Shown here one piece after another: positions 1 through 9,594 of a DNA stretch of 32,560 nucleotides. How positions within the stretch are numbered: the first letter of the stretch is position 1; each line of letters opens with the position of its first letter. Origin of the DNA: Parachlorella kessleri (lineage: Eukaryota; Chlorophyta; Trebouxiophyceae; Chlorellales; Chlorellaceae). A program made the translations under genes and the position numbers. The stretch is from NCBI GenBank assembly GCA_001598975.1, contig BBXU01001085.1, positions 1 through 32,560 on the forward strand, in the 5' to 3' direction. The notes beneath the pieces are model-generated. The model worked only from the letters and a program-made list of their open reading frames with translations, was not told the origin of the DNA and ran no database searches.

Positions 1-2406
1 AAGCGGGGCTACAGGCACAGGCGAGGCGCTGTAGGCTGGCAAGGGAGAAGCCGGCACAGGGCTAGCCACTGCCAGCGGCGAGTAGGCGGGCAGGGGGCGG
101 CTTAGCGGAGTCATGGGCACCGGAGAAGGGCTGCCAGCTACAGGTGATGCACTTGAGGAGGGAGTGGGAGGCAACTGCACAGCAACAGGGGCGACCTTTG
201 CTTTTACTGGTTGACAAGAGAATGTTAGGGGTCAAGTTGCAAACATAAGAAGAGATGCGCAGTTTGACAAGCTGTGAGATGCGATAGACGCGGAGTGCTG
301 TAACAAAGCCTGAGAGAGTCATGAAGCGGTTGCCCCGCTTCAAAGAACATAAAGGGTGAAATAAGGAATATGCTGACCAAAAGCAAGGTGTTTAGCTGTA
401 CTGTAGGCAGAGTGTTACCTAAATGCTTTCAAAACGAGGAGCAAGTAAGCAAACAAGAACTTAAGTGGCATCATGACTGATGAGAATCAACAGCAGCGCA
501 GTCAGGAGATTACTTACATCAGGGCTTGCAGTGGAGGCGGGGCTCGAGGAAGCCGACGCAGGCTGAAGTTCCGGGCTAGCAGAAGAGTAGTGTTCGGGCA
601 ATGGGACAGCAAGCGCTGCTTCAGGAAGCGAGCTGGGGCTGTCAAAGGGCGCCTCAGGGCCAGGGGAGCTAGGACTGGCGGCTGGTGATGGGGAAGACAC
701 TGCTGGGCTGAATGGGATTGGAGCCGGCGAGGGTAGAGAGGCTAAGCTGTCCAAGGGCTCCCCTGGGAAAGTGGGGCTTGGGCTGGGGTCCGTTGTCGGT
801 GGGGTGGACGCTGCCAGTGGGCTGGATGCCATGGGAGCTGGTGAAGGTGAACCAGCTGTGCTTCCCAGAGTCTCCACAGGGACGGGGCTGCGGGTAACTG
901 TCTCGGTGGTTGGGGAGGATAGAGCAGCGGGACTTGGGTTCAAGGGCTCTGCGGTCGTTGGCGATGGCATGCTGGGTGAGGGGCTTGCAGCCGAAAGAAG
1001 AAGTGGCGAAGGGGAGGGTGAGAGGCTGGCAGCCGACTCCAGCTGGGTAACCACAGGAGTGCTGCTACTTGTAGTCTTGCACATATGGCATGTGGTCTGG
1101 CAGTTGGACCTGTAGGCAGGAAGGGTGCTACCTCAGTTAATATATGGGTGCTGAGGCTTCATGCCACAGACTTCGCACCAAGGATGTCGCTAATGCACTT
1201 TCATAAATAATGTTATTGTGGGCTGAAAGGGCCAGCAAGTCCAGGTCGTTCTCCAGCCAAGAAGTAACTGCATGCCCCTCATCCTACAGGCACTCACCTC
1301 ATGTACTCCCTGACAAAGCTATCTTTATCGTCGCATGGCGCTGGCAGGGTTTGGGAGAAGAAGTCGCATGCCGTGCCCGTGTTTGGCTCCGTAACACAGG
1401 ACGAGGCGGGCTGGGCAGGAGACGGGCTGGGACTAGTGCCCACTCCCCCATCGCAGACCTGGCAGGTCCGCTGGCAGTAAAGCGACATATAGAGACTGGT
1501 AAAGCCGCCAGCTGCGCAGGCGTTAGGCTGGGACCTGCAGCAATATGACTTGCAAAGGTGAACAATTGACACATCTTTGGTCGTGCAGCAAGCTTCGCGG
1601 AATGGTCAGACAAACTTGTGCTCAGTCAACCCATCATTGGCAGCTAGCCTGTCAACACAGAAGACACTGTTTGAACGCAGATTTCCATGCACGCGCTGCT
1701 TACCCGGCAAAGAACTGGCACATGGAGCCAGTATCCTGGACCTGGTCACAGGGAAGGCTTTTGTTGATGGGCTCTGGGCTCTCTATGGTGCTCCGTCCTC
1801 GTGTTTTAACATTGGCGCTGCTGCACTGGGGGCAGATCTCGCTGCAAGCAGTGCAAATGGAAGTCAGCTTAAAAATAACTGTGCATTGGCCGCATCTGCA
1901 CCTGACCAGATAAAGACTTGCAGAGGAGCTACGGCCATGCGGCGCAAAATGTGCGGTGGAGCAGCTGGCTTGCGCTCACACATACGCAGGACTGCAAAGT
2001 ATGCCAGTGACAGCAGGAGACCTCACCGCGCAAAGCCACTGCTGAATGAGTTGGAAGTGCATAGGGAGCGCTCCTCGAGGGCCATGAGGCTGCAAAAGGC
2101 ATTCAGGCGCTGCTTCTCGTCCGTGCTGCCAAGCAGCACCAGGCCGTCCGCCAGGTTCTTCGCCGGAGGTGCTGCTTTCAAGCCTGGCAACATGGGCATC
2201 GCAGGGAATGTGAGGCCAGCGGAGGAGGACGCAAAGGCTGCAGCCCTGGCGGCTGCTTGGCTGTTGACGCTGCCCAGGAGGTTGGCGGCCTCTTGGGCAT
2301 TGCCGTTGCACAGGGCCCGTGCTGTGGCATATTGAGCGGAGGCACCGGTGCAGAAGAGCAGCAGGCCGAGTAGCAGGGCGAGGCTTGGTGGGGTAAAGGC
2401 TGCCAT
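1..2406 (-). CDS. Secreted protein with two ShKT-type cysteine modules and a Ser/Pro-rich region (partial at 3' end)
   Basis: Exons on the minus strand: 2406-2027, 1841-1704, 1534-1298, 1109-518, 195-<1; phases agree at every junction. The first ATG opens a typical signal peptide (MAAFTPPSLALLLGLLLF, cleavage likely after GASA, about residue 24). Residues 158-200 and 219-262 each hold six cysteines spaced C-x9-C-x10-C-x13/14-C-x3-C-x2-C and ending YCQRTCQVC or NCQTTCHMC; this is the ShKT pattern, which in plants and algae occurs on secreted and prolyl-hydroxylase proteins and does not imply a toxin. From residue 263 to the window edge (over 250 residues) the chain is dominated by SPSP, SPA and PSP runs, like hydroxyproline-rich cell wall proteins. 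It is probably secreted or wall-attached. Function and C-terminus are unknown. The exon starting at 195 has a weak acceptor (AAAG) and is the least certain. Confidence 0.72.
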
Positions 2407-2878
2407 TTCTGCAGTGAGGAAAAGCAACACGCCTGAATAGAAGTTTTGAAGCGAAAACAGCAGCAGCAGCAGCCGAGCCCCAAAACCTTGCCTTTCGGTG
2501 CTCAAACAACCCTGGCCTGGCCGCTCTCTACCAACAAATAGTCTCACTAGTGTGGCAGTACTGGCAGGATGGGCTCGTTCCACTGGCGCATGCTTTATCG
2601 CTTTGGTAGCAGTCAGACCGGTGTATTGCAGTTGCCGCCACGACTCCATGCCGAGTCTGCTGTGCTGTACAGTTTGTCCCTCGACATCGTCAGAACAGCA
2701 TGGGCCAGGGTTGTTGGCATAGGAACGTGTCCAAGGTCACAGTGCTAGCTTTCCCATGCCCAAAACTGCTCCTTAGAAAGGCCTGTCCCTTGTATATGTG
2801 GAAAAGCCCAGCCTACATCCTTGCAATACAGGTGCAGTTGCACTCTTCTCAGGGTGGGCTCTCCCTCAGCTGCAATGC
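2407..2878. other. Intergenic: upstream of the ShKT gene, downstream of the methyltransferase gene
   Basis: No convincing exon is visible on either strand. The part next to 2406 is the 5' leader and promoter of the ShKT gene and holds a short CAG/CTG run near 2459-2474. The part next to 2879 is the 3' UTR of the methyltransferase gene. I found no TGTAA signal on the minus strand here. Confidence 0.5.
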
Positions 2879-5156
2879 TTATGTAACTGCGACAATGTAT
2901 GCCGTCCATCCTCTGCTAAGTAGTTGCAGCATGCCAGCATCAGCAGCTAGAGCCGCAGTGTACGGCACAAAATCTGCTTCATCTGCCTCACTGCCTTCAG
3001 CCTCCTCATCAGCCTCCTGCAAACGTAGACTGGGCTGTTTTAGTAGTTGCCTTGACAACCCAGGCTGATCATGCAATAACGGCATCCCCATCTGCTCACA
3101 AGAACGATACAGCACGCCCGATGCAGCCGAGGTGGCCTACCTTCATTGGTCGTACCCAGACATGGGTGCTGGCAAAAGCAGCTTGCAACAGCAGCTCCAC
3201 AACATCCAGAATCGTCCAGAGCTTCCAGTGGTAGCTGAAGGCGTGCTTGAGCACCTGCATACCATAATCCCTTCGTCAGGGGCACTAACCAACATCTCAT
3301 TTCCAAACAAAACTGAAGGGCGACATTTTAAGCTACTTGGCCACAAACTTACACCCGCCCAAATGGGCTTAAGGAAGGCAGGCCACCGTACAGAGTGACC
3401 CACACAAGGCAAGGAGTTTTCTGCACAGAGGCGTTTTGGCGAACATTTGGAAGCCTTATGGCCTACAAATTTACACGCCCCTTCATATTGACAGAAATGG
3501 AAAATTGTACATATCGACACCCGGCAAATGAGAGATAATGGCACCTGCTTTGTCTGCGGGCATTTGAGCGAAATGTAGCCGTTGACGTGGCGCGTGACTG
3601 GGTTGAAGGTGCCCTGCTCCCACACGTAATGGAGCCCAGTCACTGCGTTCTGCCGGGGTAGCTTCACGGGGGCCTCCGCTGCATGGCCTCCCAGCAAGTC
3701 CGCTACAAAGATGCCACCCTCTGGGGAGAGAGCCGCGCGCACCCGCTGGAAGTACCGCAGCAGCTCGCTCCTGGGGTGCAGCGCAGGGCAGCCCAGCTGT
3801 ATTGCAGGCCGTGTGATTATATTTAAGACCGCAGTACGGGAACCGCTGGGGTGCTGGAATGTAGGGCTGCTGGACACACAACCCAAGACTGGCATGTCAG
3901 ACTGAAGCCTGCAAAGACACAGATGCATGGTAAGACTCCCATGTGCCCCACCGACTCATCATGCCTCCAACAGGAGTCTGACGCAGCTTGATGGCTCCCT
4001 GACCCACCTCTGGTGAAGGAGGCAGACTCCAAAGTTCAGAGCACAGACAATGTCTGCAGGTCTGCTCCGCACGTCAAGGCCTTCGCTGCTATCCTCCGCT
4101 TCTAATGCTGGTTTGGGATTGCTGTCAGGCTCGGAGCAAGGGCTAGAGCTAGGCTCTGCCGGATGGGGAATCTCCGATGCTGCCGCTGGGTCATCCAGCA
4201 CCTGGACTTGTGATATGTGAAGCAAACGGCCACGCTTACCAGGTGACGGTTTTATCAGAAGAGGCAAAATGCCGCAAGGAGGAGAAGTGTTACCGTTTAG
4301 TCGCCAATGCTGGATGCACCAAAAGTCCAGCTCCCTGAGCGCCCTCCTGTGGTTAACCACTTGGTGCCCAGAAGCTCTTCGTCGTAATGATGCATGGATC
4401 CCATACTCGTTCCGCCAAGCGCCTCCCACTTGCCACGCTCCAGGGCATCATCCAATTTCTCCGCTCTTCGGTCCCTTGAAGGCCAACTTACATTGCATTG
4501 CAGGAGGCAAAGCTGGCGAGGAGCACTCCCACCCAGCTGGGCAGCATTGTTGCGCATGCCCCACTGCAGCGGTTCCGGGTCCAAGTCCAGCCCTACTGCT
4601 GAGCGGAAGACGTCACCCTTGCACCAGGTCACACAGACCAGCGCTGTGCCGCAGAAGTCCTCCCGCAGGTGCCTCGGCGGCTGCAGTGGTCCAGCGATAT
4701 GGACATGGCGGGGGAGGGGTTTAGGCAGCGATGCTGTTCATAGGGTGCAAGCCAAAGGTAGATAGTGCGCCAGCGGGACAGAGTGTATGTCAAGTTCGGA
4801 ACGGATCCTTGCACCAAATCCTTTCCCCGCCCAGCACCTGGATCTTTGGCTGGGGTGGTTGCCCTGGAAATGACCCCTCACCCGTCCTCCCACATACTGC
4901 CGAAAGAACTTCAAGAACCAAGAGATGTCGCCCTTGGGGGACTGCACGGCGTCTTGGTAGAGGTTGTACTTCTTGTTCAGCTCCTCTGCAAGGCACCGGA
5001 GAAGACATGCAACATGTCCAAGCTACTAACTGGCCATAAGGCCAAAGTGCTGGACCCTACAGACACCCTCACAAAGTCTTTGGCTACTGTACTACCTTCA
5101 TTCTGGCTCACTGTGAAGCTCTGCTTCTCAGCCTGCCGCTTCTTTTGTTTACCCAT
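2879..5156 (-). CDS. Class I SAM-dependent methyltransferase, substrate unknown
   Basis: Seven exons on the minus strand: 5156-5096, 4985-4882, 4680-4492, 4201-4008, 3770-3545, 3254-3141, 3091-2879, giving 366 aa with all phases agreeing. Residues 60-69 are LREDFCGTAL and 84-90 VGLDLDP, the SAM-binding start of a Rossmann methyltransferase. Residues 167-180 (ADIVCALNFGVCLL) fit the family's central strand, and LPRQNAVTGLHYVWEQGTF follows in exon 5. HAFSYHWKLWTILDVVELL in exon 6 matches the C-terminal part of the same family, which I know from bacteria and algae as uncharacterised methyltransferases. Residues about 124-165 are a Ser/Pro/Glu-rich insertion before the ADIVCALNF strand. The N-terminus (MGKQKKRQAEKQ) is basic and shows no clear transit peptide, so cytosolic or nuclear location is likely. 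It is divergent from ferritin. Confidence 0.85.
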
Positions 5157-5470
5157 CGTTGCTCTGGGGAAGCAAGCTTATCAGACCGTCTCACTTGGCT
5201 GGAAACACTCTGTTGCTGGTTTATAGTATGAAATCACTTAGAGGATCTTGTAGCTAGCCGCACTCCATGCGACAGCTGTCGAGCGCGCCCGTGTCTGCTG
5301 TGCTGGGCACTGACCTTCCGCCTAGCTTCTCATGCTAGGCAGTCCTGCTGCGGGCCTGGGTCATCCCGGCAACACTGTCGTAGAAGGGCCAATTGGAGAA
5401 CCAGACTGCTACTCAGGGCCACAGCAGGGCAGAATCAGCTATTACCCGCACCCATCTCAAGTCGTGCATC
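5157..5470. promoter_or_regulatory. Divergent intergenic region between methyltransferase and ferritin
   Basis: These 314 bp separate the two start codons, so the region must hold both 5' leaders and promoters. I see no open exon with good splice signals. Ferritin genes in green algae respond to iron, but I could not identify a specific iron-responsive element by eye. Confidence 0.45.
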
Positions 5471-8400
5471 ATGCTGACCGCCCTGCAGACTTCGTTGTCC
5501 AAGGCAAGCTTTACGCGCAGGTCTGCTGCCGTAAACAAGGTTGGGACGCGCCGGGTGGTTTGCATGAGCAAGGGCAAGGATGCCGAGAAAACCGAGACCA
5601 TCAGCGGGGTAGTGTTCAAGCCGTTCGAGGAGGTGAGCCGTGCTGAGACTTCTTGTTGCGCAGCGCCCTTCAACTCTGCTTTCTGAGCTCTAAGGAGCTT
5701 TCTTTGGCCAAGGCCAGATGATTTTGCCAGGGCATGATGCTGCCACGTAAATACACTGATCTGTTAGCATAGGAGACCTTGGAGGCTGTGGCCTCCTCAT
5801 AGCCTCCTCTGCACCTTTTAAGTAATGCCAGGGAGTGAAATGTACCAAGGGTCTGTCTGTGCAGGTGGCCCCGGTGCTGCGGTCAACCACAACCCAGGGC
5901 GAGCTGAATGCCCCCGAGCCAGAGCACTCTTTTGTCAGGTAGGAGCTGTCCAAGGCGCATGGGCAGCATGCATGTCCTGTTGCAGCACATTGGCGACTTA
6001 TATGTGGGTGTGGGTCAGGACACTGTGGGTTTGGCCACATCCCTTGAGCTTGTTGGCAGCGGGCCAGGCTGGGACAGCCAGGCAACCGCTGGCTTTGTTG
6101 CATCTGCAGGATGCACTTTCAGACCACATCTGAGGCTGCTGTGAACGAGCAGATCAACATTGAGCTGAACATCAGCTACGTCTACCTGGCGATGGCCTCC
6201 TACTTTGACAGGCAAGGTGGCTGCATGCTAGCTTGAGCTTTGTACCTGGACGGCTGGCGTTGACCTATGTTGTAAAGGGTCCCAGCCATGGAAGAGAGAC
6301 ACTGGTAGGTCCAATGCACGCTTCAGGGTCACCCTGGCTGCCATACTGATTGACAGCGTTCCCCATTTTGACAAGGGCAGAGGGTAACCCCTGCAGGATG
6401 GTATGTGTGGGTTGCACAGCTTGCTTGCGTGCAGGCATGGATGGCAACACAGGTGCTGCAATTATCTCACCCCCTGCTTGTCAGTCTGGAGTAGGGACAT
6501 GGGTTATGGAGCAGGAGTTTCAATGTCGCCTCCACAGGGGCAACCTTCAGGAAGCGTAGTTTGGCTGCTTGGCGTAGTCAAACTTCTCTGCATGGAGACC
6601 TCTGTTTCAGTCAGTTGGGCTTTTTCAGCTACGAGACTTAACGTTTCATGCCCTGCCACCAGTGCAGGGACAATGTGAGCCTGCCTGGCCTTGCGGAGCA
6701 CTTCCGCAATGAGAGCTTCAATGAGCGCCACCATGCACAGAAGCTGATTGACTTCCAGGTAGGGAGCCCGACAGTGCGCTAGTCGGCTGTATGTGCCTGT
6801 TGCAGGAGATGCTGACGGGGGTGATGTGGTACCAAGGGGTGGTACCAATGCACCCAGTGTGGACGGGGCTGTCACTGGGGAAGCTAGTTCATTGTCGTGT
6901 GCACCATCTTGTTGTGTCCTGCAGCCGCTAGTGGTATGCGTATCAAGGCAAGGTTGGCTGAGCGGCTCACGTCTCCAGGCCGGCGGCCTGGTGGGGCTGA
7001 CCATTGAGACACCAAGCTATGGGCTGCCCTGCAGAACACTCGAGGCGGACGAGTGAGGCTGAATGCTATTGTGATGCCTGAGATGGAGTACAACCATCCT
7101 GACAAGGGTAAGAGGGGGCTGTGGGGATTTCCAGGGAGATTCTCAACTACTCATACTCCCATAATCACATGCTTGTTGCTGACTGGATTTGCTTAGAATA
7201 CTGGCCACCCGTGTGGAAAGAGCAAGCGCCCTTGCACTGTCAAAGTTGACAGACCCTCACTCGTGTGCCCTGGAGCAGGTTCCACCTACCAATTGGGGCT
7301 GCCCTTGCCCTGCGCGCAGGTGACGCCCTGTATGCCATGGAGCTGGCGCTGTCCCTGGAGAAGCTCAACTTCGAGAAGCTGAGGAGCCTGTGGGCGGTGA
7401 GTGAGCGTTGAAGCGGGGCGCTAGATCGACGATTGGTTGCGCCTTGGCCATCAACACACCTCTGTTTTTTGCAGCAGTGTGCTGTTTTCCACATGGGCAT
7501 TCTACAAAGCTGGGCAGGCCTCTTGAGTCAGCCTGCAGTTTTGCCTGCGTGATAATCCTTTTGGAGGGGAGGTGTGGTTCTCTGATCTAGTGATATGGTC
7601 GTGGTTCCCAAGTGGGCGTGGGTATGAAAGCTGCAGGTTGCTGAGCGCAATGATGACCCCCAGATGACCAACTTTGTGGAAGACATGCTCAGCGAGCAGG
7701 TGGGTGGGAAAGCGCCCATTGTCTTGGTGGATTTTAAGGCAACAATTTCGGTAACATGCAGCGCTTCCATGTGGACAACACGCTCATATTCATCGTGCTA
7801 AATAGCACTCGCAACCTCCAGCTTGGAAGGAGGGGCCGGGCAAACAACCCCACCCCACCCCCCTCCTTCCCAGCTTCATCACCTCAACTGCGAGTCCTTG
7901 TGGGTGCAGGCTGAGGATATTAAGGAGGTTGGAGACTATGTTGCCCAGCTGCGCCGCATCGGCAAGGGCCACGGAGGTGCGCTGGCAGCATGCATGTTGG
8001 AGCGCCAGTCGTCCAGTTGGCACAGCGCCGCTTCACTCGCTGCTTATCTGCTGAAAGTGTCAGCCCTTTTTTCGTGTCGTGCATTGGTGGCCTGGAACCA
8101 ATACCACCAAGACATTGGTCCTGCTGTTTTGAACACGGTGGTCGCTGTGCTGACGAGCCTTTTTGTTTGTCCCTTTGCAGTGTGGCATTTCGACCATGAG
8201 GTGAGTGTGGTCTCAGGCGACATGGGTTATAAGTGATACACTGTCTGGGTGGATAGCAAGCAGTTCCACGGGAATGCCAAGGTCCCAGAACGTCACTTCC
8301 TTACCACATGCTCAGTTGCACACAGTACTGCCTGCCTTGGATCCTGTCGCTCTTTGCTGGTGAGCTGGGGCGTTGCCTGGGCAGGGATGGTAGCCAGCCA

Positions 8401-8546
8401 CAAGACATACCATGGACGCAAGCCTGCCTAGTCTGTTAGAGTTTAGCATATGCCTGACTTTCCTTTGCTAAATCTACTTTCCTTTGCTGAGTCTGCAGCT
8501 GTATGAGGAGGAGGTGCGCAGCAGGAGCACTGCTAACTCCGCTTGA
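5471..8546 (+). CDS. FER: Plastid ferritin (plant-type, ferroxidase-active H-like subunit)
   Basis: Ten exons: 5471-5632, 5865-5938, 6110-6211, 6668-6758, 7035-7107, 7320-7396, 7637-7699, 7910-7976, 8181-8200, 8499-8546; 258 aa. Ferritin stores iron as a mineral inside a 24-mer shell. The N-terminus ([20 protein letters not shown]) is a plastid transit peptide, followed by the plant extension peptide (GVVFKPFEE). Ferroxidase ligands visible by alignment to H ferritin are E97, Y104, E132, H135, E181 and Q214; the position usually Glu next to E132 is Asn131. The end, [20 protein letters not shown], is typical of plant ferritins. Intron 3 (6212-6667) begins with GC rather than GT: only AG|GCAAGG joined to AG|GGACAATG preserves [10 protein letters not shown]. 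Exon 9 is only 20 nt. No ATG lies upstream in frame, so 5471 is the start. Confidence 0.96.
8458..8495 (+). repeat. Two 19-nt tandem copies in the last ferritin intron
   Basis: Copies at 8458-8476 and 8477-8495 share ctttcctttgct and differ at three positions, always A in the first and G in the second. The second copy runs into the acceptor CAG at 8496-8498, so the polypyrimidine tract has been duplicated. Confidence 0.8.
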
Positions 8547-9594
8547 AAGAAGACTTGCACGGCTGCAGAGAAGACAATGCCTTGAATTCAAGCAGCGATA
8601 CTTGGGCTTACTTGAGCTGGTTGCTGCACACCTGTGTTTGCATTTTGTGTTGCGTTTTGGGAGGCTTGGTTCCTGCCGGCTAGGCCGCTTGGCGCTTACT
8701 GGTAAGTCTGTTGTTTACAGCCCTGCTATCTCTCTGCCCCTGAAAATGAAATCGGTCATTCTTGCGCACACTGGTAGAGCAATAGTTTGCCAACCCTGTC
8801 TGTGTGGTGCTGTGGGGATGCTCCTCATACAAATTGGGCTGCTGAAGTGTTGCATCAGCTGTTACTGATATGAAAACGGACAAGCATTTGTCTGCTGTTT
8901 CATAGAAGTCCAGCCAGTCCTACTGTCTCGTATAAACCTTTAGAGAGTGAGTGCGGTCAACATGCTTTGGCATGGACTTGTCTATCTGTACTTGGAATCC
9001 CAAGCTGTTCTGTTCCTGGTTAGCTTGAACGTGTGTCTCGTGGCGTTGCTACTAGTGGCTCTGATACTTGGGCTGCTGTTGGCTCTTCCATGTTACTACC
9101 CCCCTGTGTCGGAAAGTAATGTCAGGCTCATTCTCCATCCAGCCCTGTCAGTCCAGCCAAGCTCTCACTCCCTGTTCGCACTACCTGCCACCCATGCCAA
9201 ATTCACGCTGTGCAGACCCCTATACATGCTGCAAATGCGCCCATATAGTTTTGGAAGGAGCGTGGCTGTATTTTTTCCATACAGCTCCTGATTTTCTAAA
9301 TCAAATGGAGTCCCCTACTGCTGGGTACGCGTTGCAAGCGGCGCAGACAGAAATCACACCCATGCAGCTCGTCCTCAAACCGGCACCCGCCACACTGCTG
9401 TCTGACCCCTTCCTGTCACGTGCATTTCCATCTAAAACCGGTCCTCCATCGGACTCCAGACTGGTTGTAGGCCCAGCGCCCCCGCCCCATGTTCCCGCCC
9501 TACACACATTCTGCTGATGATGTAGCACAGCTGCAATGTGCAGATCATTTCATATATATTCGTGTTAAGCACTGGTGCAGCCCGGCGAGTCATC
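8547..9594. other. Intergenic: ferritin 3' region and UFBP1 promoter
   Basis: About 1 kb with no recognisable gene. A stretch on the plus strand around 8962-9291 is open and hydrophobic when translated, but it lacks similarity to anything I know and has T-rich, non-coding-like composition. The left part is likely the ferritin 3' UTR and the right part the promoter and 5' leader of the next gene. I found no TGTAA poly(A) motif. Confidence 0.4.

Noticed and set aside
1535..1703. An in-frame TGA (1608-1606) in the ShKT gene if the third exon is begun at 1648, suggesting a pseudogene or recoding
   Set aside because: Using the acceptor CTGCAG at 1536-1535 removes the stop, keeps the phase and gives a first cysteine module with the same spacing as the second.
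8947..9291. Open hydrophobic frame on the plus strand that could look like a membrane protein
   Set aside because: Its apparent start is GTG, the hydrophobicity follows from T-rich sequence, and it sits in the ferritin 3' region without similarity to anything known to me.
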